64,000 nucleotides of DNA from Ptiloglossa arizonensis (lineage: Eukaryota; Arthropoda; Insecta; Hymenoptera; Colletidae). A program made the translations under genes and the position numbers. Within the stretch, counting starts at the first letter, position 1; the number at the start of each line of letters is the position of its first letter. Under the pieces are notes generated by a model. That model saw only the letters and a program-made list of their open reading frames with translations, did not search any database and had not been told where the DNA came from. Below, piece by piece: positions 1-9,449 of this stretch. The stretch is from the NCBI RefSeq assembly GCF_051014685.1, contig NW_027479538.1:38602-102601 (forward strand), in the 5' to 3' direction.

Positions 1-98
1 CTGATGCTCGAAACGAATAACTAGAACGGCCTAGGGGAAGACTACTCATACCGTTGTAATGGGGCTAGTTTCTACTTTCAGATGCAACAGAAACTTTG

Positions 99-114
99 CG
101 GATTGGTCAATCCG
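99..114. repeat. Dyad CGGATTG-GT-CAATCCG (present in nearly every monomer)
   Basis: Seven-base arms CGGATTG and CAATCCG are perfect inverted repeats separated by GT, so the 16-bp element is palindromic apart from its two central bases. It recurs at the same monomer position throughout the array. The TCGCGA palindrome begins two bases after it. Most changes I saw fall in the two central bases or in the left arm, while the right arm CAATCCG is almost invariant. It could be a protein-binding dyad or a short hairpin; the function is unknown. Confidence 0.85.
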
Positions 115-130
115 TTCGCGAGATATGGCA
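114..130 (+). other. CENP-B-box-like sequence (degenerate)
   Basis: The sequence GTTCGCGAGATATGGCA aligns with the CENP-B box core NTTCGNNNNANNCGGGN. TTCG matches (115-118), A matches at 123, and two of the four bases of the terminal CGGG block match (TGGC, 126-129), giving seven of nine essential positions. It is present in almost every monomer. The two mismatches fall in the block normally needed for CENP-B binding, so this may be chance or a diverged site for a related pogo-like protein. It is an observed resemblance, not a demonstrated binding site. Confidence 0.3.
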
Positions 131-152
131 GTTTTGAGGTAAGAAACGCTTG

Positions 153-168
153 AAAAACTCCAAATTTT
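153..168 (+). other. Helically phased A/T tracts
   Basis: AAAAA (153-157) and AAATTTT (162-168) have centres ten bases apart, about one helical turn, a spacing known to produce intrinsic DNA curvature. The first tract exists only in monomers with GAAAAAC; the other large class has GAGAAAC here, which shortens it. The two classes may therefore differ in curvature and nucleosome phasing. That consequence is inferred from sequence only. Confidence 0.5.
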
Positions 169-1225
169 GGCAGTTCTGATGCTCGAAACGAATAACCAAA
201 ACGGCCTAGGGGAAAACTACTCATACCGTTGTAATGGGGCTAGTTTCTACTTTCAGATGCAACAGAAACTTTGCGGATTGGTCAATCCGTTCGCGAGATA
301 TGGCAGTTTTGAGGTAAGAAACGCCTGAAAAACTCCAAATTTTCGCAGTTCTGATGCTCGAAACGAATAACTAGAACGGCCTAGGGGAAAACTACTCATA
401 CCGTTGTAATGGGGCTAGTTTCTACTTTCAGATGCAACAGAAACTTTGCGGATTGGTCAATCCGTTCGCGAGATATGGCAGTTTTGAGGTAAGAAACGCT
501 TGAAAAACTCCAAATTTTCGCAGTTCTGATGCTCGAAACGAATAACCAAAACGGCCTAGGGGAAAACTACTCATACCGTTGTAATGGGGCTAGTTTCTAC
601 TTTCAGATGCAACAGAAACTTTGCGGATTGGTCAATCCGTTCGCGAGATATGGCAGTTTTGAGGTAAGAAACGCTTGAGAAACTCCAAATTTTCGCAGTT
701 CTGATGCTCGAAGCGAATAACTAGAACGGCCTAGGGGAAAACTACTCATACCGTTGTAATGGGGCTAGTTTCTACTTTCAGATGCAACAGAAACTTTGCG
801 GATTGGTCAATCCGTTCGCGAGATATGGCAGTTTTGAGGTAAGAAACGCTTGAAAAACTCCAAATTTTCGCAGTTCTGATGCTCGAAACGAATAACCAAA
901 ACGGCCTAGGGGAAAACTACTCATACCGTTGTAATGGGGCTAGTTTCTACTTTCAGATGCAACAGAAACTTTGGGGATTGGTCAATCCGTTCGCGAGATA
1001 TGGCAGTTTTGAGGTAAGAAACGCTTGAGAAACTCCAAATTTTCGCAGTTCTGATGCTCGAAACGAATAACTAGAACGGCCTAGGGGAAAACTACTCATA
1101 CCGTTGTAATGGGGCTAGTTTCTACTTTCAGATGCAACAGAAACTTTGCGGATTGGTCAATCCGTTCGCGAGATATGGCAGTTTTGAGGTAAGAAACGAT
1201 TGAGAAACTCCAAATTTTCGCAATT

Positions 1226-2974
1226 CTGATGCTCGAAACGAATAACTAGAACGGCCTAGGGGAAGACTACTCATACCGTTGTAATGGGGCTAGTTTCTAC
1301 TTTCAGATGCAACAGAAACTTTGCGGATTGGTCAATCCGTTCGCGAGATATGGCAGTTTTGAGGTAAGAAACGCTTGAAAAACTCCAAATTTTGGCAGTT
1401 CTGATGCTCGAAACGAATAACCAAAACGGCCTAGGGGAAAACTACTCATACCGTTGTAATGGGGCTAGTTTCTACTTTCAGATGCAACAGAAACTTTGCG
1501 GATTGGTCAATCCGTTCGCGAGATATGGCAGTTTTGAGGTAAGAAACGCCTGAAAAACTCCAAATTTTCGCAGTTCTGATGCTCGAAACGAATAACTAGA
1601 ACGGCCTAGGGGAAAACTACTCATACCGTTGTAATGGGGCTAGTTTCTACTTTCAGATGCAACAGAAACTTTGCGGATTGGTCAATCCGTTCGCGAGATA
1701 TGGCAGTTTTGAGGTAAGAAACGCTTGAAAAACTCCAAATTTTCGCAGTTCTGATGCTCGAAACGAATAACCAAAACGGCCTAGGGGAAAACTACTCATA
1801 CCGTTGTAATGGGGCTAGTTTCTACTTTCAGATGCAACAGAAACTTTGCGGATTGGTCAATCCGTTCGCGAGATATGGCAGTTTTGAGGTAAGAAACGCT
1901 TGAGAAACTCCAAATTTTCGCAGTTCTGATGCTCGAAACGTATAACCAAAACGGCCTAGGGGAAAACTACTCATACCGTTGTATGGGGCTAGTTTCTACT
2001 TTCAGATGCAACAGAAACTTTGCGGATTGGTCAATCCGTTCGCGAGATATGGCAGTTTTGAGGTAAGAAACGCCTGAAAAACTCCAAATTTTCGCAGTTC
2101 TGATGCTCGAAACGAATAACTAGAACGGCCTAGGGGAAAACTACTCATACCGTTGTAATGGGGCTAGTTTCTACTTTCAGATGCAACAGAAACTTTGCGG
2201 ATTGGTCAATCCGTTCGCGAGATATGGCAGTTTTGAGGTAAGAAACGCTTGAAAAACTCCAAATTTTCGCAGTTCTGATGCTCGAAACGAATAACCAAAA
2301 CGGCCTAGGGGAAAACTACTCATACCGTTGTAATGGGGCTAGTTTCTACTTTCAGATGCAACAGAAACTTTGCGGATTGGTCAATCCGTTCGCGAGATAT
2401 GGCAGTTTTGAGGTAAGAAACGCTTGAGAAACTCCAAATTTTCGCAGTTCTGATGCTCGAAACGAATAACTAGAACGGCCTAGGGGAAAACTACTCATAC
2501 CGTTGTAATGGGGCTAGTTTCTACTTTCAGATGCAACAGAAACTTTGCGGATTGGTCAATCCGTTCGCGAGATATGGCAGTTTTGAGGTAAGAAACGCTT
2601 GAAAAACTCCAAATTTTCGCAGTTCTGATGCTCGAAACGAATAACCAAAACGGCCTAGGGGAAAACTACTCATACCGTTGTAATGGGGCTAGTTTCTACT
2701 TTCAGATGCAACAGAAACTTTGGGGATTGGTCAATCCGTTCGCGAGATATGGCAGTTTTGAGGTAAGAAACGCTTGAGAAACTCCAAATTTTCGCAGTTC
2801 TGATGCTCGAAACGAATAACTAGAACGGCCTAGGGGAAAACTACTCATACCGTTGTAATGGGGCTAGTTTCTACTTTCAGATGCAACAGAAACTTTGCGG
2901 ATTGGTCAATCCGTTCGCGAGATATGGCAGTTTTGAGGTAAGAAACGATTGAGAAACTCCAAATTTTCGCAATT
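1226..2974 (+). repeat. 10-monomer derivative of the 7-mer repeat
   Basis: The block begins with type A and ends with type G. It runs A-B-C-D, then a monomer with ACGTATAACC, then C-D-like monomers, an E-like monomer without the AAGCG change, F and G. It is the 7-mer expanded by three internal monomers. It is 1,749 bp rather than 1,750 because one A is missing in GTTGTATGGGGC near 1,983, one of only three length changes I found before 21.9 kb. Confidence 0.8.
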
Positions 2975-4199
2975 CTGATGCTCGAAACGAATAACTAGAA
3001 CGGCCTAGGGGAAGACTACTCATACCGTTGTAATGGGGCTAGTTTCTACTTTCAGATGCAACAGAAACTTTGCGGATTGGTCAATCCGTTCGCGAGATAT
3101 GGCAGTTTTGAGGTAAGAAACGCTTGAAAAACTCCAAATTTTGGCAGTTCTGATGCTCGAAACGAATAACCAAAACGGCCTAGGGGAAAACTACTCATAC
3201 CGTTGTAATGGGGCTAGTTTCTACTTTCAGATGCAACAGAAACTTTGCGGATTGGTCAATCCGTTCGCGAGATATGGCAGTTTTGAGGTAAGAAACGCCT
3301 GAAAAACTCCAAATTTTCGCAGTTCTGATGCTCGAAACGAATAACTAGAACGGCCTAGGGGAAAACTACTCATACCGTTGTAATGGGGCTAGTTTCTACT
3401 TTCAGATGCAACAGAAACTTTGCGGATTGGTCAATCCGTTCGCGAGATATGGCAGTTTTGAGGTAAGAAACGCTTGAAAAACTCCAAATTTTCGCAGTTC
3501 TGATGCTCGAAACGAATAACCAAAACGGCCTAGGGGAAAACTACTCATACCGTTGTAATGGGGCTAGTTTCTACTTTCAGATGCAACAGAAACTTTGCGG
3601 ATTGGTCAATCCGTTCGCGAGATATGGCAGTTTTGAGGTAAGAAACGCTTGAGAAACTCCAAATTTTCGCAGTTCTGATGCTCGAAGCGAATAACTAGAA
3701 CGGCCTAGGGGAAAACTACTCATACCGTTGTAATGGGGCTAGTTTCTACTTTCAGATGCAACAGAAACTTTGCGGATTGGTCAATCCGTTCGCGAGATAT
3801 GGCAGTTTTGAGGTAAGAAACGCTTGAAAAACTCCAAATTTTCGCAGTTCTGATGCTCGAAACGAATAACCAAAACGGCCTAGGGGAAAACTACTCATAC
3901 CGTTGTAATGGGGCTAGTTTCTACTTTCAGATGCAACAGAAACTTTGGGGATTGGTCAATCCGTTCGCGAGATATGGCAGTTTTGAGGTAAGAAACGCTT
4001 GAGAAACTCCAAATTTTCGCAGTTCTGATGCTCGAAACGAATAACTAGAACGGCCTAGGGGAAAACTACTCATACCGTTGTAATGGGGCTAGTTTCTACT
4101 TTCAGATGCAACAGAAACTTTGCGGATTGGTCAATCCGTTCGCGAGATATGGCAGTTTTGAGGTAAGAAACGATTGAGAAACTCCAAATTTTCGCAATT
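2975..4199 (+). repeat. 7-monomer higher-order repeat, copy 2 (A-B-C-D-E-F-G)
   Basis: The diagnostic bases occur in the same order as in bases 1-1,225: GAAGAC, TTGGCAG, GCCTG, GAAGCG, TTTGGGG, GATTGAG and CAATTCTG. The length is exactly 7 x 175. I saw no difference between the two by eye. Such identity across 1.2 kb implies recent amplification or conversion. Confidence 0.85.
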
Positions 4200-5599
4200 C
4201 TGATGCTCGAAACGAATAACTAGAACGGCCTAGGGGAAGACTACTCATACCGTTGTAATGGGGCTAGTTTCTACTTTCAGATGCAACAGAAACTTTGCGG
4301 ATTGGTCAATCCGTTCGCGAGATATGGCAGTTTTGAGGTAAGAAACGCTTGAAAAACTCCAAATTTTGGCAGTTCTGATGCTCGAAACGAATAACCAAAA
4401 CGGCCTAGGGGAAAACTACTCATACCGTTGTAATGGGGCTAGTTTCTACTTTCAGATGCAACAGAAACTTTGCGGATTGGTCAATCCGTTCGCGAGATAT
4501 GGCAGTTTTGAGGTAAGAAACGCCTGAAAAACTCCAAATTTTCGCAGTTCTGATGCTCGAAACGAATAACTAGAACGGCCTAGGGGAAAACTACTCATAC
4601 CGTTGTAATGGGGCTAGTTTCTACTTTCAGATGCAACAGAAACTTTGCGGATTGGTCAATCCGTTCGCGAGATATGGCAGTTTTGAGGTAAGAAACGCTT
4701 GAAAAACTCCAAATTTTCGCAGTTCTGATGCTCGAAACGAATAACCAAAACGGCCTAGGGGAAAACTACTCATACCGTTGTAATGGGGCTAGTTTCTACT
4801 TTCAGATGCAACAGAAACTTTGCGGATTGGTCAATCCGTTCGCGAGATATGGCAGTTTTGAGGTAAGAAACGCTTGAAAAACTCCAAATTTTCGCAGTTC
4901 TGATGCTCGAAACGTATAACCAAAACGGCCTAGGGGAAAACTACTCATACCGTTGTAATGGGGCTAGTTTCTACTTTCAGATGCAACAGAAACTTTGCGG
5001 ATTGGTCAATCCGTTCGCGAGATATGGCAGTTTTGAGGTAAGATACGCCTGAAAAACTCCAAATTTTTGCAGTTCTGATGCTCGAAACGAATAACTAGAA
5101 CGGCCTAGGGGAAAACTACTCATACCGTTGTAATGGGGCTAGTTTCTACTTTCAGATGCAACAGAAACTTTGCGGATTGGTCAATCCGTTCGCGAGATAT
5201 GGCAGTTTTGAGGTAAGAAACGCCTGAAAAACTCCAAATTTTTGCAGTTCTGATGCTCGAAACGAATAACTAGAACGGCCTAGGGGAAAACTACTCATAC
5301 CGTTGTAATGGGGCTAGTTTCTACTTTCAGATGCAACAGAAACTTTGCGGATTGGTCAATCCGTTCGCGAGATATGGCAGTTTTGAGGTAAGAAACGCTT
5401 GAGAAACTCCAAATTTTCGCAGTTCTGATGCTCGAAACGAATAACTAGAACGGCCTAGGGGAAAACTACTCATACCGTTGTAATGGGGCTAGTTTCTACT
5501 TTCAGATGCAACAGAAACTTTGCGGATTGGTCAATCCGTTCGCGAGATATGGCAGTTTTGAGGTAAGAAACGATTGAGAAACTCCAAATTTTCGCAATT
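4200..5599 (+). repeat. 8-monomer variant introducing types H and I
   Basis: The block begins A-B-C-D and then carries the linked pair H (ACGTATAACC, GATACGCCTG, TTTTTGCAG) and I (CTAG box, ACGCCTG, TTTTTGCAG), followed by a GAGAA monomer and G. The H-I pair is a second marker set that recurs at several places to 21.3 kb, showing that blocks of two or more monomers move together. Confidence 0.8.
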
Positions 5600-7699
5600 C
5601 TGATGCTCGAAACGAATAACTAGAACGGCCTAGGGGAAGACTACTCATACCGTTGTAATGGGGCTAGTTTCTACTTTCAGATGCAACAGAAACTTTGCGG
5701 ATTGGTCAATCCGTTCGCGAGATATGGCAGTTTTGAGGTAAGAAACGCTTGAAAAACTCCAAATTTTGGCAGTTCTGATGCTCGAAACGAATAACCAAAA
5801 CGGCCTAGGGGAAAACTACTCATACCGTTGTAATGGGGCTAGTTTCTACTTTCAGATGCAACAGAAACTTTGCGGATTGGTCAATCCGTTCGCGAGATAT
5901 GGCAGTTTTGAGGTAAGAAACGCCTGAAAAACTCCAAATTTTCGCAGTTCTGATGCTCGAAACGAATAACTAGAACGGCCTAGGGGAAAACTACTCATAC
6001 CGTTGTAATGGGGCTAGTTTCTACTTTCAGATGCAACAGAAACTTTGCGGATTGGTCAATCCGTTCGCGAGATATGGCAGTTTTGAGGTAAGAAACGCTT
6101 GAAAAACTCCAAATTTTCGCAGTTCTGATGCTCGAAACGAATAACCAAAACGGCCTAGGGGAAAACTACTCATACCGTTGTAATGGGGCTAGTTTCTACT
6201 TTCAGATGCAACAGAAACTTTGCGGATTGGTCAATCCGTTCGCGAGATATGGCAGTTTTGAGGTAAGAAACGCTTGAGAAACTCCAAATTTTCGCAGTTC
6301 TGATGCTCGAAGCGAATAACTAGAACGGCCTAGGGGAAAACTACTCATACCGTTGTAATGGGGCTAGTTTCTACTTTCAGATGCAACAGAAACTTTGCGG
6401 ATTGGTCAATCCGTTCGCGAGATATGGCAGTTTTGAGGTAAGAAACGCTTGAAAAACTCCAAATTTTCGCAGTTCTGATGCTCGAAACGAATAACCAAAA
6501 CGGCCTAGGGGAAAACTACTCATACCGTTGTAATGGGGCTAGTTTCTACTTTCAGATGCAACAGAAACTTTGCGGATTGGTCAATCCGTTCGCGAGATAT
6601 GGCAGTTTTGAGGTAAGAAACGCTTGAGAAACTCCAAATTTTCGCAGTTCTGATGCTCGAAACGAATAACTAGAACGGCCTAGGGGAAAACTACTCATAC
6701 CGTTGTAATGGGGCTAGTTTCTACTTTCAGATGCAACAGAAACTTTGCGGATTGGTCAATCCGTTCGCGAGATATGGCAGTTTTGAGGTAAGAAACGCTT
6801 GAGAAACTCCAAATTTTCGCAGTTCTGATGCTCGAAACGAATAACTAGAACGGCCTAGGGGAAGACTACTCATACCGTTGTAATGGGGCTAGTTTCTACT
6901 TTCAGATGCAACAGAAACTTTGCGGATTGGTCAATCCGTTCGCGAGATATGGCAGTTTTGAGGTAAGAAACGCTTGAGAAACTCCAAATTTTCGCAGTTC
7001 TGATGCTCGAAACGAATAACTAGAACGGCCTAGGGGAAAACTACTCATACCGTTGTAATGGGGCTAGTTTCTACTTTCAGATGCAACAGAAACTTTGCGG
7101 ATTGGTCAATCCGTTCGCGAGATATGGCAGTTTTGAGGTAAGAAACGCTTGAAAAACTCCAAATTTTCGCAGTTCTGATGCTCGAAACGTATAACCAAAA
7201 CGGCCTAGGGGAAAACTACTCATACCGTTGTAATGGGGCTAGTTTCTACTTTCAGATGCAACAGAAACTTTGCGGATTGGTCAATCCGTTCGCGAGATAT
7301 GGCAGTTTTGAGGTAAGATACGCCTGAAAAACTCCAAATTTTTGCAGTTCTGATGCTCGAAACGAATAACTAGAACGGCCTAGGGGAAAACTACTCATAC
7401 CGTTGTAATGGGGCTAGTTTCTACTTTCAGATGCAACAGAAACTTTGCGGATTGGTCAATCCGTTCGCGAGATATGGCAGTTTTGAGGTAAGAAACGCCT
7501 GAAAAACTCCAAATTTTTGCAGTTCTGATGCTCGAAACGAATAACTAGAACGGCCTAGGGGAAAACTACTCATACCGTTGTAATGGGGCTAGTTTCTACT
7601 TTCAGATGCAACAGAAACTTTGCGGATTGGTCAATCCGTTCGCGAGATATGGCAGTTTTGAGGTAAGAAACGATTGAGAAACTCCAAATTTTCGCAATT
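5600..7699 (+). repeat. 12-monomer higher-order repeat, copy 1
   Basis: The order is A-B-C-D-E, an F-like monomer with normal TTTGCGG, a GAGAA monomer, a GAAGAC+GAGAA monomer, a GAAAA monomer, then H, I and G. The length is exactly 2,100 bp. The same order and diagnostic bases are found at 9,450-11,549, 3,850 bp (22 monomers) downstream. Confidence 0.85.
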
Positions 7700-8224
7700 C
7701 TGATGCTCGAAACGAATAACTAGAACGGCCTAGGGGAAGACTACTCATACCGTTGTAATGGGGCTAGTTTCTACTTTCAGATGCAACAGAAACTTTGCGG
7801 ATTGGTCAATCCGTTCGCGAGATATGGCAGTTTTGAGGTAAGAAACGCTTGAAAAACTCCAAATTTTGGCAGTTCTGATGCTCGAAACGAATAACCAAAA
7901 CGGCCTAGGGGAAAACTACTCATACCGTTGTAATGGGGCTAGTTTCTACTTTCAGATGCAACAGAAACTTTGCGGATTGGTCAATCCGTTCGCGAGATAT
8001 GGCAGTTTTGAGGTAAGAAACGCCTGAAAAACTCCAAATTTTCGCAGTTCTGATGCTCGAAACGAATAACTAGAACGGCCTAGGGGAAAACTACTCATAC
8101 CGTTGTAATGGGGCTAGTTTCTACTTTCAGATGCAACAGAAACTTTGCGGATTGGTCAATCCGTTCGCGAGATATGGCAGTTTTGAGGTAAGAAACGATT
8201 GAGAAACTCCAAATTTTCGCAATT
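7700..8224 (+). repeat. 3-monomer truncated unit (A-B-G)
   Basis: Types A and B are followed directly by a G-type ending (ACGATTGAG, CAATTCTG), giving a 525-bp unit. It looks like the 7-mer with its middle four monomers removed, as expected from unequal exchange between out-of-register copies. Confidence 0.8.
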
Positions 8225-9449
8225 CTGATGCTCGAAACGAATAACTAGAACGGCCTAGGGGAAGACTACTCATACCGTTGTAATGGGGCTAGTTTCTACT
8301 TTCAGATGCAACAGAAACTTTGCGGATTGGTCAATCCGTTCGCGAGATATGGCAGTTTTGAGGTAAGAAACGCTTGAAAAACTCCAAATTTTGGCAGTTC
8401 TGATGCTCGAAACGAATAACCAAAACGGCCTAGGGGAAAACTACTCATACCGTTGTAATGGGGCTAGTTTCTACTTTCAGATGCAACAGAAACTTTGCGG
8501 ATTGGTCAATCCGTTCGCGAGATATGGCAGTTTTGAGGTAAGAAACGCCTGAAAAACTCCAAATTTTCGCAGTTCTGATGCTCGAAACGAATAACTAGAA
8601 CGGCCTAGGGGAAAACTACTCATACCGTTGTAATGGGGCTAGTTTCTACTTTCAGATGCAACAGAAACTTTGCGGATTGGTCAATCCGTTCGCGAGATAT
8701 GGCAGTTTTGAGGTAAGAAACGCTTGAAAAACTCCAAATTTTCGCAGTTCTGATGCTCGAAACGAATAACCAAAACGGCCTAGGGGAAAACTACTCATAC
8801 CGTTGTAATGGGGCTAGTTTCTACTTTCAGATGCAACAGAAACTTTGCGGATTGGTCAATCCGTTCGCGAGATATGGCAGTTTTGAGGTAAGAAACGCTT
8901 GAGAAACTCCAAATTTTCGCAGTTCTGATGCTCGAAGCGAATAACTAGAACGGCCTAGGGGAAAACTACTCATACCGTTGTAATGGGGCTAGTTTCTACT
9001 TTCAGATGCAACAGAAACTTTGCGGATTGGTCAATCCGTTCGCGAGATATGGCAGTTTTGAGGTAAGAAACGCTTGAAAAACTCCAAATTTTCGCAGTTC
9101 TGATGCTCGAAACGAATAACCAAAACGGCCTAGGGGAAAACTACTCATACCGTTGTAATGGGGCTAGTTTCTACTTTCAGATGCAACAGAAACTTTGGGG
9201 ATTGGTCAATCCGTTCGCGAGATATGGCAGTTTTGAGGTAAGAAACGCTTGAGAAACTCCAAATTTTCGCAGTTCTGATGCTCGAAACGAATAACTAGAA
9301 CGGCCTAGGGGAAAACTACTCATACCGTTGTAATGGGGCTAGTTTCTACTTTCAGATGCAACAGAAACTTTGCGGATTGGTCAATCCGTTCGCGAGATAT
9401 GGCAGTTTTGAGGTAAGAAACGATTGAGAAACTCCAAATTTTCGCAATT
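8225..9449 (+). repeat. 7-monomer higher-order repeat, copy 3 (A-B-C-D-E-F-G)
   Basis: This is the third recognisable copy of the 1,225-bp unit, with all markers in order, including GAAGCG in E and TTTGGGG in F. The exact length is 7 x 175. Confidence 0.85.

Larger units (their letters stand above)
1..175 (+). repeat. Reference monomer (type A)
   Basis: This complete monomer defines the coordinates used in the other entries, with CTGATG at 1-6 and CAGTT at 171-175. Landmarks are CTCGAAACG (7-15), the diagnostic CTAG/CCAA box (21-24), GGCC and CCTAGG (28-35), ACTACTCATACCG (41-53), the variable GGGGCTAG (61-68), CAGATGCAACAG (79-90), the dyad (99-114), TCGCGA (116-121), GGTAAGAAACG (138-148) and the A/T tracts (153-168). 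Type A is recognised by GGGGAAGAC instead of GGGGAAAAC and by TTTTGGCAG instead of TTTTCGCAG near the end. GC is 75 of 175 in the typical monomer at 351-525, which carries 10 CpG sites. Confidence 0.95.
1..1225 (+). repeat. 7-monomer higher-order repeat, copy 1 (A-B-C-D-E-F-G)
   Basis: Seven distinguishable monomers form this unit. A has GAAGAC and TTGGCAG. B has AACCAAAACGG and ends GCCTGAAAA. C has AACTAGAACGG and GCTTGAAAA. D has CCAA and GCTTGAGAA. E has CTCGAAGCG. F has CTTTGGGGATTGG, which breaks the left dyad arm. G has ACGATTGAG and CGCAATTCTG. The same order recurs at 2,975 and 8,225. CTAG and CCAA boxes alternate along the unit, suggesting an older dimer beneath the 7-mer. Confidence 0.9.

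Noticed and set aside
31..60. Promoter-like or splice-like motifs in the monomer (GGTAAG, CTTTCAG)
   Set aside because: GAGGTAAG resembles a 5' splice donor and TACTTTCAG a 3' acceptor, but they occur in every monomer as short matches and have no coding exons between them, so they are not informative without RNA evidence.
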